Shown here: positions 22,210-31,524 of the stretch, in pieces | Numbering within the stretch: position 1 is the first letter of the stretch | Layout of the letters: each line of letters starts with the position of its first letter | Assembly (NCBI RefSeq): GCF_029894125.1 | Contig: NZ_JARXYZ010000018.1 | Coordinates: 62,001-126,000, forward strand | DNA from: Kitasatospora sp. MAA19 | GTDB lineage: Bacteria; Actinomycetota; Actinomycetes; Streptomycetales; Streptomycetaceae | Direction: 5' to 3' | Length of the DNA stretch: 64,000 nt | The notes under the pieces: generated by a model | Database searches by the model: none | Told to the model about the DNA's origin: nothing | What the model saw: the letters and a program-made list of their open reading frames with translations, nothing else | Made by a program: the position numbers and the translations under genes

Positions 22210-24957
22210 GTGGCGGGGTCGGGCGGATCGCTGTCCCGTCGTGGTCTGCGTGGCCGGGAGGTGGAGCTCGAACAGCTGCAGGCGCTGATCGCCTCGGTGG
22301 CCTGCACCGGAAGCGGGGGATTGGCCCTGATCCGGGGGGAGGCGGGAATCGGCAAGACCACGCTGCTCGCCGAGGCCGTCACCAGGGCCAGGGCAGCGGG
22401 ATTCTCGGTCGGGCTCGGCAAGGCCGACGAGCTGCATCACATCGTGCCGCTCTCGTCGCTGGCGGCCTGCGTCCTGCACGGCGATCAACCGCTGCTCTCC
22501 GGTGATGCCTTCGCCGATCTCGCGCGCAATCACGATCAGCGGATCTGGCTGGTGGAGCGCATAGCGGAGGCGATCGAAGCCAGAGCCGGCAGCGCGCCGG
22601 TGTTGATCGCCCTGGACGACGTGCAGTGGGCCGACCCGCTCAGCCGGTTCGCCCTGAAGCAGCTTCCGACCCGCCTGTGGACCTCGCCGGTGCTGTGGAT
22701 CCTGGCCGGGCGGCCGGAGTCCGCCGGTCCGGCGGCGGAGGTCGTCGCGGCCGCGAAGGGCACGATCCCGACGGTCACCGTGCCCTTGGGGCCGCTGTCC
22801 GGCGCCGCCGTCGGCCAACTGGCCGGCGACACCCTGGGCGCAGCCGTCGACGAGCGGGTGCGGGACCTGCTCGACGGCGCCGGCGGGAATCCGTTCCTGG
22901 CGGTCGAGATGCTCGCGGGACTGCGGACCGGCGAGGGCTCGGGTGAACCCGTACCCCCAGGGCTCGTGGTGGGTGTGCGCGGCAGACTCGGGTCCCTGCA
23001 GCCCGGCACACTGCGCTTGCTTCAGATGGGAGCGGTGCTGGGACGCCGGTTCGGCTTCCATGACGCCACCGCGCTCTGCGGCCAGCCGTCCACCAGCTTG
23101 ATCACGGCACTTGAGGAGGCGGTGCGCGCCGGACTCCTGGACGACAACGGCGATCATCTGGTCTTCCGGCACGACCTGCTGCGCCAGGCGGTCTACGCCG
23201 ACATCCCGCCGTCAGCCCGGACGGCACTGCACCGAGCGGCCGCCAACCACCTTGTCTCCGCGGGCCGGCAGCCGATCGACGCGGTGCCGCACATCCTCAG
23301 GGGCGCCCGGCCCGGGGACGAGGAAGCCGTTGCGCTGCTGCAGCGAGCCGCTGACGACGTGCTGCCGGTCGCGCCGGGCCTCGCGGCCGACCTGATGGTG
23401 CACGCCCTGGAACTGGTGCCGTCAGCACGGCCGTTGGGGTTCGTCGTGGGTGAGCAGGCGATCGTCTGCCTGACCCGGGCCGGCCGGAACCGAGAGGCGC
23501 TGTCGACCGGTGACCGGTTGCTGGACCGCCGACCGCCATTGGCGACGTTCGGCCGGTTGCAGGCTGCCCTGGGCGGGACGCTGTGGAACATGGATCTCGC
23601 CGGTGAGTTGCGCCGCCGGGCCGAAGCGGCCCTCGCCATCGGGGGCGCAGCCCCGGAGATCGGAGCGAGGCTGGCGGCCCTGCGTGCGCTGGCGCTGTCC
23701 CGCGAGGAGGATCTCGTCGTGGCGCGGGAGGCCGGTGAGGCCGCGCTGCGTGCCGCCACCGCGAGCGGTGACCGGGAGGCGCACGTCCTCGCCCTGTGCG
23801 GGCTCGGCGAGATCGCGCTCAACGCGGGTGACAACGCCGTCGCGCTGGAGCAGTTCGCCGCGCTCAGTGCCGTCGATTCCGCTTTCCTGCCCGAGGAGAT
23901 CGTCGCGCACCAGCACGTGGACGACTTCGAGTCCAGCGAACGACTGCTGCTGCGGGCAGCGGATCGTGACGGGTCGTCGCGTCAGGCCATGCTGCTGTGG
24001 GGACAGGGACAGCACCATCTGGCGCTCGGCAAGCTCGCCGACGCCGACGCCGACTTCGTGACGATGGAGCGCCTGGAGGACGACGTCCAGGTACCCGTCC
24101 AGCAGGTGAACTCCCGTGTGATCCGCTCTCGGATCGCCCTGCTGCGCGGTGATCCGGAAGCGGCGCGGCAGCACCTGGCCGCGGCGCAGGAGAGGCTGGC
24201 GGCCAAACCGAACCCGGGCAACACGGCTGCAGTGCGCTTCCTGGAGGCGGTCCACGCCGAGGCCGAGGGGGACGTCGGGCTTGCCCTCGACAGGATTCGG
24301 CAGGTGCAGCAGGTGGGTTTCTTCATGCGCTGGCGGCTGTTGCGCAACTGGATCGATTCCGCGATACGCGTGGCCGTGCGTGGCGCGGACCGCGAACTCG
24401 CCGAGGACCTGGCCGCGCAGGCCCGGGCCTACGCCGAACGGAACCCGGCCGTGCCCACCGCCACGGGCATCGCGGCGCAGGCCGCCGGGCTCGTGAAGAA
24501 CGATCTCGCCATGCTGGAGCGCGCCGTCACACTGCTCAGGGCGAGTCCTCGCCCGCTGGTCCGGGCCGCCGCCCAGGCCGATCTCGGACGGGCACTCCTG
24601 GCCGCGGGCCGGAAGCCCCAGGCGGTGGCCGCCCTGACGCACGCTCATGGCGCGTTCGCCGCGGCGGGCGCCCACGCGGCAGCGGAACATGTGCGGCGCG
24701 AGCTGGCCGGCGCCAGGGCCCGACGCTACCGAGCAGCGACCGTGCAGCGCCCCGTCCAGGGCTGGGAGGCCCTCACGGCCTCGGAGAAGAAGGTCGCGCG
24801 CCTCATCGCCGGGGGCTGTACCAACCGGTCGGCGGCCGACCTGCTCGTCGTCTCCCCGCACACGGTCAACACCCACCTGACTTCCGTCTTCCGCAAGCTG
24901 TCGATCAACTCCCGGGTCCAGCTCGCCAACCTGGTCATGGCCCTGCCCGACGACTGA
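22210..24957 (+). CDS. LAL-type LuxR-family transcriptional regulator with AAA ATPase domain
   Basis: A 915-residue regulator. Walker A GEAGIGKTTLLAE lies near residue 43, Walker B LIALDDVQWAD near 132, then long TPR-like helical repeats, and a C-terminal LuxR helix-turn-helix (LTASEKKVARLIAGGCTNRS, then VSPHTVNTHLTSVFRKLSIN). The GTG start follows AGGAAGG at about eight bases. LAL proteins activate transcription in response to a ligand, often maltose-type sugars or pathway intermediates. The gene stands 158 bp upstream of a sugar-type ABC importer on the same strand, so control of that operon is plausible (inference). Confidence 0.92.
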   Translation: MAGSGGSLSRRGLRGREVELEQLQALIASVACTGSGGLALIRGEAGIGKTTLLAEAVTRARAAGFSVGLGKADELHHIVPLSSLAACVLHGDQPLLSGDAFADLARNHDQRIWLVERIAEAIEARAGSAPVLIALDDVQWADPLSRFALKQLPTRLWTSPVLWILAGRPESAGPAAEVVAAAKGTIPTVTVPLGPLSGAAVGQLAGDTLGAAVDERVRDLLDGAGGNPFLAVEMLAGLRTGEGSGEPVPPGLVVGVRGRLGSLQPGTLRLLQMGAVLGRRFGFHDATALCGQPSTSLITALEEAVRAGLLDDNGDHLVFRHDLLRQAVYADIPPSARTALHRAAANHLVSAGRQPIDAVPHILRGARPGDEEAVALLQRAADDVLPVAPGLAADLMVHALELVPSARPLGFVVGEQAIVCLTRAGRNREALSTGDRLLDRRPPLATFGRLQAALGGTLWNMDLAGELRRRAEAALAIGGAAPEIGARLAALRALALSREEDLVVAREAGEAALRAATASGDREAHVLALCGLGEIALNAGDNAVALEQFAALSAVDSAFLPEEIVAHQHVDDFESSERLLLRAADRDGSSRQAMLLWGQGQHHLALGKLADADADFVTMERLEDDVQVPVQQVNSRVIRSRIALLRGDPEAARQHLAAAQERLAAKPNPGNTAAVRFLEAVHAEAEGDVGLALDRIRQVQQVGFFMRWRLLRNWIDSAIRVAVRGADRELAEDLAAQARAYAERNPAVPTATGIAAQAAGLVKNDLAMLERAVTLLRASPRPLVRAAAQADLGRALLAAGRKPQAVAALTHAHGAFAAAGAHAAAEHVRRELAGARARRYRAATVQRPVQGWEALTASEKKVARLIAGGCTNRSAADLLVVSPHTVNTHLTSVFRKLSINSRVQLANLVMALPDD

Positions 24958-25115
24958 GCGGACCTGTCGGTACGTCCGGCGCCCCCGGACGTCCGGCCTC
25001 TACCCGCAGGCCTACGCTGATCGGGTCGCCCCGGGGGATCTTGGATCCCCGCTTCACCTCCACCGACACTTCCACCGACACTCCCGCCACCACGACACTC
25101 GGAAAGGGCGCCACC

Positions 25116-26396
25116 ATGACCTCACCAGCCAGACCACCGACGCGGCGGATCGCCGCCCGCTGGGGGACCGGAATCGTCGCCCTGGGCCTGGCTGTCACCG
25201 GGTGCGGTGGCCCAACCGGTGGCCCAACCGGTGGCGCGGCCGGCGCCGGGTCCGCGAACGGCAGGGTCACCTCCATCACCGCACTCGACTACTACACCGA
25301 CGGACCCGAGCACACCCAGTGGGGCGAGTTGCTCACCACCTGCGGCAAGAGCGTCGGCGTCACGGTCGAGCAGACCAGCGTTCCCGGGCCGTCGCTCCTC
25401 CCGAAGGTCCTTCAGCAGGCGTCGTCGCGGACCCTGCCCGATCTGTTGATGCTGGACAACCCCGACCTGCAGCAGATCGCCCAGACCGGCGCGTTGACCC
25501 CGCTGGAGCAGTACGGCATCGACTCCAGCGGCTTCGCCCAGGGCATCCTGTCGGCGAGCACCTATGAGGGGAAGCTGTACGGACTGGCCCCCAACGTCAA
25601 CACGATCGCCCTCTTCTACAACAAGGACATGCTCTCCGAGGCCGGTGTCGCCGTCCCGAGGACCTGGGACGAGCTGAAGGCGGCGGCGGTCGGGCTGACC
25701 CGCCCGGGGCGCTACGGCATGGCGGTCGACGCGAACGCCACCTTCGAGGGCGCCTGGCAGTTCCTGCCGTTCCTGTGGTCCGCCGGCGGGGACGAGAAGC
25801 AGCTGGCCACCCCGCAGGCCGCGCAGGCACTCCGGCTCTGGGTCGACCTGGTGAGGAGCGGATCCATGTCGAGGTCGGTGCTGAACTGGAATCAGTCCGA
25901 CCTCAGGGATCAGTTCGTCGCCGGCCGGACCGCCATGATGATCAACGGTCCCTGGCAGATCTCCGCCCTGAACGCGGCGACGGGCCTGCACTGGGGCGTG
26001 GCCACCATCCCGGTCCCGCAGGCGGGGCAGACCGCTGTGACACCGCTCGGCGGTGAGGTGTGGACGGTCCCGCAGAACGCCTCCAGAGCCCGGCAGCAGA
26101 AGGCGGCCCAGGTCCTCGCCTGCCTGAACGACTCCACGAACATGCTCGCCCTGGCCAAAGAGCGTTACACCGTTCCCTCCCGCTCCGCGGTGGCCTCCCA
26201 GTACGCCGAGCAGGTCCCGTCGATGGCCGCCTTCGTGGCGAGCGTCGAAGCGGCCCGAGCCCGGACCGGCGAACTCGGCGTCAAGTGGCCCAAAGCGGCG
26301 ACCGGGATATACACCGCGATCCAGTCCGCGCTGACGGGCGAGCAGACGCCGGAGGAAGCACTCAAGCATGCGCAGCAGACCGCGACCAGCCCCTGA
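25116..26396 (+). CDS. Carbohydrate ABC transporter substrate-binding lipoprotein
   Basis: The 426-residue protein has a lipoprotein signal (RRIAAR, hydrophobic stretch, lipobox AVTGC) and a family 1 solute-binding fold: PDLLMLDNPDLQQIAQTGAL, YEGKLYGLAPNVNTIALFYN, FVAGRTAMMINGPWQIS, GGEVWTVP. Upstream of the ATG, GGAAAGGG sits seven bases away; frames extending further upstream lack a signal. A short direct repeat (GGTGGCCCAACC twice) codes for GGPTGGPTGG just after the lipid Cys. Cargo is probably an oligosaccharide or polyol. Confidence 0.92.
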   Translation: MTSPARPPTRRIAARWGTGIVALGLAVTGCGGPTGGPTGGAAGAGSANGRVTSITALDYYTDGPEHTQWGELLTTCGKSVGVTVEQTSVPGPSLLPKVLQQASSRTLPDLLMLDNPDLQQIAQTGALTPLEQYGIDSSGFAQGILSASTYEGKLYGLAPNVNTIALFYNKDMLSEAGVAVPRTWDELKAAAVGLTRPGRYGMAVDANATFEGAWQFLPFLWSAGGDEKQLATPQAAQALRLWVDLVRSGSMSRSVLNWNQSDLRDQFVAGRTAMMINGPWQISALNAATGLHWGVATIPVPQAGQTAVTPLGGEVWTVPQNASRARQQKAAQVLACLNDSTNMLALAKERYTVPSRSAVASQYAEQVPSMAAFVASVEAARARTGELGVKWPKAATGIYTAIQSALTGEQTPEEALKHAQQTATSP

Positions 26397-27321
26397 CGTG
26401 ACACGGCCCGACAGCGCTCGACGGGGCGTCGCCCGGGCACGCTGCCGGGAGCGGCTCGCCCAGTGGATGTTCATCGTGCCCGCGGCGGCATACCTGCTGC
26501 TGTTCTTCGGCTACCCGATCGTCAAGAACATCGTGATGAGCTTCCAGCAGTACTCGATCACGACGTTCTACACCGGTGCCGCACCGTTCGTGGGGCTGCG
26601 GAACTACTCGGAGATCCTCTCGTCGGACCTGTTCTCCGAGGCCCTGCTGACCACGGTCCTGTTCACCGCCGGTTCGATATTCGGGCAGTTCGTGCTCGGC
26701 CTGGCCTTCGCCCTGTTCTTCCAGCGCAGCTTTCCGCTCGGCCGCGTTCTGCGGTCGCTCCTGCTGCTGCCCTGGCTGCTGCCGCTGGTCGCCTCCGGAA
26801 CGACGTGGCGCTGGATGCTCGACGCCGACTCAGGGGTCGTCAACGGCGCGCTGCGCGGCCTCCGCCTCCTGCCGTCCGGCGTCCCGTGGCTCACCGGCAC
26901 CTCGCAGGCACTCGTGTCGGTGACCCTCATCAACGTCTGGGTCGGAATCCCGTTCAACACCACGATCCTGTACGGCGGTCTGCAGGACGTCCCGACGCAT
27001 CTGTACGAGGCGGCGAAGCTGGACGGCGCAGGCCCGGTGACGACGTTCCGCCATGTCACCTGGCCACTGCTGCGACCCGTGGTAAGCGTGGTGCTGGTGC
27101 TGGACGTGGTCTACACGGTCAAGGTGCTGGACATCATCCTCACGGTGACAGGCGGAGGACCGGCCAACGCCACGGAGACCATCGCCACCCTGTCCTACGA
27201 ACTGTCCTTTCGGCAGTTCGAATTCGGGCGCGGTGCCGCGATGAGCACCGTACTCGTCGTCGTCTCGCTCGTCTTCGCCCTCGTCTACCTGCGCGCCAAC
27301 CGTCGCGCCCAGAGCGGCTGA
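26368..27321 (+). CDS. Carbohydrate ABC transporter permease (MalF type)
   Basis: A 317-residue permease with six helices and the EAA loop EAAKLDGAGPVTTFRHVTWP. The ATG lies within the end of the binding-protein gene (29-bp overlap) and has GGAGGAAG about nine bases upstream; a GTG at 26398 would remove the overlap but has no such site. It forms the importer with the next gene. Confidence 0.93.
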   Translation: MRSRPRPAPDVTRPDSARRGVARARCRERLAQWMFIVPAAAYLLLFFGYPIVKNIVMSFQQYSITTFYTGAAPFVGLRNYSEILSSDLFSEALLTTVLFTAGSIFGQFVLGLAFALFFQRSFPLGRVLRSLLLLPWLLPLVASGTTWRWMLDADSGVVNGALRGLRLLPSGVPWLTGTSQALVSVTLINVWVGIPFNTTILYGGLQDVPTHLYEAAKLDGAGPVTTFRHVTWPLLRPVVSVVLVLDVVYTVKVLDIILTVTGGGPANATETIATLSYELSFRQFEFGRGAAMSTVLVVVSLVFALVYLRANRRAQSG

Positions 27322-27332
27322 GAGGCGATCCC

Positions 27333-28148
27333 GTGAAGCGCGCGCCCAACCGCGGCTGGCCATCCACGATCGTCGGGATCATCCTGCTCGCGCTGATGCT
27401 CCTTCCGGTCTACTGGATGGTGAACGCCTCCCTCCAGCCGACGGGCAACACACTGGGGGGAGGCCGGTTCCCCGCCCATCCGGACTTCAGCGGTTACGCC
27501 ACCGCACTGCGCGATCAGGGGCGCAACTTCGTCACCAGCCTCGTCGTCGCCCTCGGGAGCGTCACGCTCAGCCTCGGGCTCGCCGCCCCAGCGGCCTACG
27601 CGCTGGCCCGGTTCCCCATCCGAGGAACCAGGCTCGTGCTTCTCGGCATCCTGATGACCCAGATGGTGCCGTGCATCGTCGTCGCCAACGCGCTCTACAG
27701 CGCCTACGACGACCTGGGACTCCTGAACTCCTACCTCGGGCTGATCCTCGCCGACTCCACCGCAGGTGTGCCCTTCGCGATCATCATCATGCGTTCGTTC
27801 ATGCAGAGCATTCCCCGGGAGATCATCGAGGCCGCGCGAGTGGACGGCGCCGGGAGACTGCGCGTCTTCCGAGCCGTGGTGCTCCCGATGAGCGCGAACG
27901 CATTGATCACGGCCGCCCTCTTCACCTTCCTCTTCGCCTGGAGCGACCTCCTGTTCGCCCTCACACTGACCACCACGGAGACCGTACGGCCGGTCACCGT
28001 GGGCATCTTTCAGTACATCGGCGCTCAGACCGACCAGTGGAACGCCGTCATGGCCACCGCCGTTCTGGCATCCGCCCCGGCGGCCGTGCTGCTCGTCGTG
28101 GCTCAGCGCTATGTCGCCGCCGGCGCCACCAGCGGGTCCCTCAAGTGA
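27333..28148 (+). CDS. Carbohydrate ABC transporter permease (MalG type)
   Basis: The 271-residue protein has six helices and the EAA loop EAARVDGAGRLRVFRAVVLP. The GTG start follows GAGAGG. No ATP-binding gene follows; streptomycete sugar importers of this kind commonly share the MsiK ATPase encoded elsewhere. A possible glycosidase partner is also missing from the cluster, so the sugar cannot be deduced. Confidence 0.93.
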   Translation: MKRAPNRGWPSTIVGIILLALMLLPVYWMVNASLQPTGNTLGGGRFPAHPDFSGYATALRDQGRNFVTSLVVALGSVTLSLGLAAPAAYALARFPIRGTRLVLLGILMTQMVPCIVVANALYSAYDDLGLLNSYLGLILADSTAGVPFAIIIMRSFMQSIPREIIEAARVDGAGRLRVFRAVVLPMSANALITAALFTFLFAWSDLLFALTLTTTETVRPVTVGIFQYIGAQTDQWNAVMATAVLASAPAAVLLVVAQRYVAAGATSGSLK

Positions 28149-28243
28149 GGGCCGCACCTCTGATCTAGCGGATTCACGCGATGTGCCGACTCAGCCCCGC
28201 TGGCACGGTGTTCCGAAGACACACCTGCTCAGGGGGAGTTCCC

Positions 28244-29209
28244 ATGACTGCCGTACTGACCACAGACTGTGCGCCGGACGACGACAAGCTCGACTACTGG
28301 AACAAGGCCCTCACCCGCACGCTCGTCCCGCAGGCGGTCACCCCCCGCGTCAGGGCGCCGTTCTCGGGCCGGATCACCTCGCACCGTCTGGGCTACCTCC
28401 AGGTCTCCACCATCGAGGCGGACCCGCAGCGCATGAGCCGCACACACCGGCACATCGCCCAGTCCGACGGGGCGTTCGTGTCCGTTGGACTGCAGAGCTC
28501 CGGGCGCGGCGCGCTGGCCCAGGACGGGCGCACCGCCCAGCTGGCACCGGGAGGGCTCGTGGTCTACGACACTGCCCGTCCCTATACCCTCGACCAGCCC
28601 GAGGCCTTCCGCCTGCACGTCTTCCAGCTGCCCCGCCGTGTCCTGGCCATGCCCGAGGCGGATATCCACCGCGTCAGCGCGACGGCACTTCCCCTGGACG
28701 CGGGCGTGGCGGGCGTGCTCACGCCCTTCCTGACCGCGCTGGCCACCACCGCTGGGCAGTGCGGCCCCCGCGTGGGCGAACAGCTGGCGGGCACCGTCGG
28801 TGGCCTGGTGGCTGCCCTGATCAGCGAGCAGGCCGCAGGGAGCGAGCCGGCGGACCGGGGGAGTGCCGGTTGCGGCATGGCACTGCGCGTGCGCGGCTAC
28901 GTCAACGATCACCTGTCGGATCGCGACCTCTCCCCCCGGACGATCGCCGCGTACCACCACATCTCCGTCCGCTACCTGCACAGGCTCTTCGAGGGTGAGG
29001 GGACCACGATCAGCCGGTGGATCCAGCAGCGCCGGCTGGAGGAGTGCAGCCGCGAGCTCGCGCGCCGCGGGCGGGTCAGCCCGACCGTGTCCGCGGTCGC
29101 TCAACGCTGGGGCTTCGTCAACGTCGGCCACTTCAGCCGCGCCTTCCGCGCGGCGTACGGCATGTCGCCACGGGAATGGCGTAGTGCGACACTCACCGGG
29201 CTCACGTAG
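28244..29209 (+). CDS. AraC-family transcriptional regulator (AraC-binding-like domain), copy 1
   Basis: The 321-residue protein has an N-terminal cupin-type AraC-binding-like domain (about residues 20-190; LAPGGLVVYDTARPYTL is typical) and a C-terminal two-helix-turn-helix AraC domain with HHISVRYLHRLFEGEG and VAQRWGFVNVGHFSRAFRAA. AGGGGGAG lies five bases before the ATG. It converges on the hydrolase gene with only four bases between. It is closely similar to the regulators at 30294 and 51595. Confidence 0.92.
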   Translation: MTAVLTTDCAPDDDKLDYWNKALTRTLVPQAVTPRVRAPFSGRITSHRLGYLQVSTIEADPQRMSRTHRHIAQSDGAFVSVGLQSSGRGALAQDGRTAQLAPGGLVVYDTARPYTLDQPEAFRLHVFQLPRRVLAMPEADIHRVSATALPLDAGVAGVLTPFLTALATTAGQCGPRVGEQLAGTVGGLVAALISEQAAGSEPADRGSAGCGMALRVRGYVNDHLSDRDLSPRTIAAYHHISVRYLHRLFEGEGTTISRWIQQRRLEECSRELARRGRVSPTVSAVAQRWGFVNVGHFSRAFRAAYGMSPREWRSATLTGLT

Positions 29210-29213
29210 TCCC

Positions 29214-30209
29214 TCACCTCACGTGGCTGTGCAGGGCGATGTGGACGGTGTCCACGGCCTGGATGAACGCGGCCCGGGCGGTGCCGGTGTGACAGGCGGC
29301 GTCGAGGAGGAGGAAGCCGTGCACGACGCCCTGGTAGCGGGTGGCCACCACCGGGACACCGGCCGTGCGGAGCCTGGCCGCGTACGCTTCGCCCTCGTCC
29401 CGTAGGACGTCGGCCTCGGCGGTGAGCACCAGCGCCGGTGGGAGCCCGGCGAGTTGTTCCAGGGTGGCACGCAGGGGCGCCGCGGTGGCCTCCCGTCGGC
29501 GGGGCAGGTCGGGCAGGTAGGCATCCCAGAACCGGCGCATGTCGTCGCGGCGCAGCAGGTACCCGTCGGCGAACTGGCGGTAGGAAGGGGTGTCGAAGTC
29601 GGCGTCGGTCACCGGACACACCAGCACCTGGTGCACCAGCCGCACGCCGCCCCGCTGCCGGGCGAGCACGGTCAGCGCCGCGACGAGGTTGGCGCCCGCC
29701 GAGTCGCCCACGGCGGCGATCCGGCGCCCGTCGAGCCCGATCTCGCGGCCGTGGGCGTGGATCCACTCGGCGACGGCGTAGCACTGCTCGACGGCCACCG
29801 GGTAGCGGGTCAGGGGTGCCCGGGCGTAGTCGACGAACACCACGGCGGCGTCGGCCCCCACGGCGAACTCGCGCAGCAGGCGGCCGTAGCCGGCGGCGTC
29901 CCCCAGTGCCCAGCCGACGCCGTGCAGGAACAGCACCACCGGGGTCGGTTCGGCTGCGCCCACCGGCCTGACCACCTGGACCCGTACGGGCCCGGTCGGT
30001 CCGCCGGGCAGCACGAACCATTCGGCGGTCGTGTCCGGCGGGTCGTCCGGGCCGTCATCCAGGGGAAGGGCGGCGGGGTCCGGGATCTCCTCGCAGAGCC
30101 CGCCCGTTTCGGCTGCCGCGGCGGGCCGGTGGGCGCGGGCATCCAGTAGATCCTGGAGCGCGCTCTCGAGCACCGGGGGCCGCGGGTGGGAAGGGGCGGT
30201 ATCGGACAC
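29214..30209 (-). CDS. Alpha/beta hydrolase of the hormone-sensitive lipase family, copy 1
   Basis: The 331-residue protein shows the oxyanion-hole motif as HGVGW (residues 96-100; usual form HGGGW), nucleophile Ser170 in VGDSAGAN, acid in EADVLRDEGEAYA and catalytic His in VVHGFLLL. It has no signal peptide. It is a paralogue of the hydrolase at 55822: both share YPVAxEQxYAVAxWI and the EADVLRDEGEAYA block. Such enzymes cleave short-chain esters or lactones; the real substrate is unknown. It lies next to two AraC regulators and a LAL regulator. Confidence 0.9.
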   Translation of the reverse strand: MSDTAPSHPRPPVLESALQDLLDARAHRPAAAAETGGLCEEIPDPAALPLDDGPDDPPDTTAEWFVLPGGPTGPVRVQVVRPVGAAEPTPVVLFLHGVGWALGDAAGYGRLLREFAVGADAAVVFVDYARAPLTRYPVAVEQCYAVAEWIHAHGREIGLDGRRIAAVGDSAGANLVAALTVLARQRGGVRLVHQVLVCPVTDADFDTPSYRQFADGYLLRRDDMRRFWDAYLPDLPRRREATAAPLRATLEQLAGLPPALVLTAEADVLRDEGEAYAARLRTAGVPVVATRYQGVVHGFLLLDAACHTGTARAAFIQAVDTVHIALHSHVR

Positions 30210-30293
30210 TCAGGTCTCCTGGCGTAGCGGCCGGTCGGGTCGGACGGCACGGAGGGGTGATCGTCCGCCGTGTGGGGCCGAGCACTCCGCACG

Positions 30294-31361
30294 CTAGTCA
30301 CCGATCGCTCGGCCGTGCTGCCGAGGGGGCATCGGCACTTGCTCCACCGCGCACTGTTGTCGTTCTGCAGGTACCGCACGGCTCGGCGCGCTGTCGGTCG
30401 CTTCGGCGGTACGGGACGCGCGCCACTCGCGCGGGGACACCCCGTAGGCGGCGCGGAAGGCCCGGCTGAAGTGCGCCGGGTTGACGAACCCCCACCGCTG
30501 GGCGACCGCCGAGACCGTCGGTGCGGTACGGCCGCGCCGGGCCAACTCCTGGGCGCACGCCTCCAGTCGGCACTGCTGGACGAGCCGGCCCACCGTGACC
30601 CCTTCGCCTTCGAAGAGCCGGTGCAGGTAGCGCACCGAGATGTGGTGCGCCTGGGCGATGGTCTCCGGCGACAGCTCCGGATCGCCCAGGTGGCGGTTGA
30701 TGTGCTCCCGTACCCGCTGGACGAGATGGCCGCCCGACGTGCGGGAGTCGGTGGCCGTCGACTCGGTGAGCTGGCCGACGAGCATGATGAGCAGATCGGC
30801 GACACTGCCGGCCAACCGGTCGCCCACGGAGGCGGGGTAGGAGTGCGCGGAGGCCGCCAGTGTGTCGAGGAAGGGGAGCAGGACGGCCCCGAACCCCTCG
30901 GTGGAGGTGATGGCCGTCCCCGCCGCCTGCCGGATGTCGCACTCCGGCACCCCCAGCAGCCTGCGCGGCACCTGGAAGACGTGGGAGCGGAAGTGCTCCG
31001 GGTAGTCGAAGGAGTACGGCCGCGCGGTGTCGTACAGCACGAGGCCGCCCTCCGCCACCTCCGCCCGGCGCCCGTCCTGCCGCAACACGGCGCGGCCGGA
31101 CGCCTGTACACCCACCCCCACCTGCGGCTCCGCCTGCGGGGACCGGGCGATCAGGCCGGCCGTGCGCGACACCCGCGTCGCGTCCGCCTCCATCGTGGAC
31201 ACCCGCAGGTATCCGAGCCGGTGCGACACCAGGCGGCCCTCGAACGGCCGGTCGGCCAGTGGCACCACCTCCACCGGCACCAGCGTCCGCGACACCGCCT
31301 CTCCCCAGAACGACGCCTTCTTCTCCTCCGGGACGGAAGCGGTCGTCACCAGCAAGCTCAC
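30294..31361 (-). CDS. AraC-family transcriptional regulator (AraC-binding-like domain), copy 2
   Basis: A 355-residue relative of the 28244 protein: GGLVLYDTARPYSFDYPEHF in the sensor domain, HHISVRYLHRLFEGEGVTVG and WGFVNPAHFSRAFRAAYGVS in the DNA-binding part. It has a ~35-residue C-terminal tail (from EATDSAPSRAVP on) not seen in copy 1. It lies 84 bp upstream of the hydrolase gene on the same strand and 163 bp downstream of the LAL gene, suggesting one transcription unit or shared control. Confidence 0.92.
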   Translation of the reverse strand: MSLLVTTASVPEEKKASFWGEAVSRTLVPVEVVPLADRPFEGRLVSHRLGYLRVSTMEADATRVSRTAGLIARSPQAEPQVGVGVQASGRAVLRQDGRRAEVAEGGLVLYDTARPYSFDYPEHFRSHVFQVPRRLLGVPECDIRQAAGTAITSTEGFGAVLLPFLDTLAASAHSYPASVGDRLAGSVADLLIMLVGQLTESTATDSRTSGGHLVQRVREHINRHLGDPELSPETIAQAHHISVRYLHRLFEGEGVTVGRLVQQCRLEACAQELARRGRTAPTVSAVAQRWGFVNPAHFSRAFRAAYGVSPREWRASRTAEATDSAPSRAVPAERQQCAVEQVPMPPRQHGRAIGD

Positions 31362-31524
31362 CTGACTGCCCCTTTCGGCCGATGCCCTGCGCAGTCAGCC
31401 TGGTCCGCGGGTCGGCAGCCGCTCTAGGTCATTTGACTGCCGGTCTGCGGAGCGGGGACAGTCGTGCGCTCTCGGAACAGACGGAGTGCACGGGCAGTAC
31501 AGGAAGCGGCGGAACCTCCGGGTC

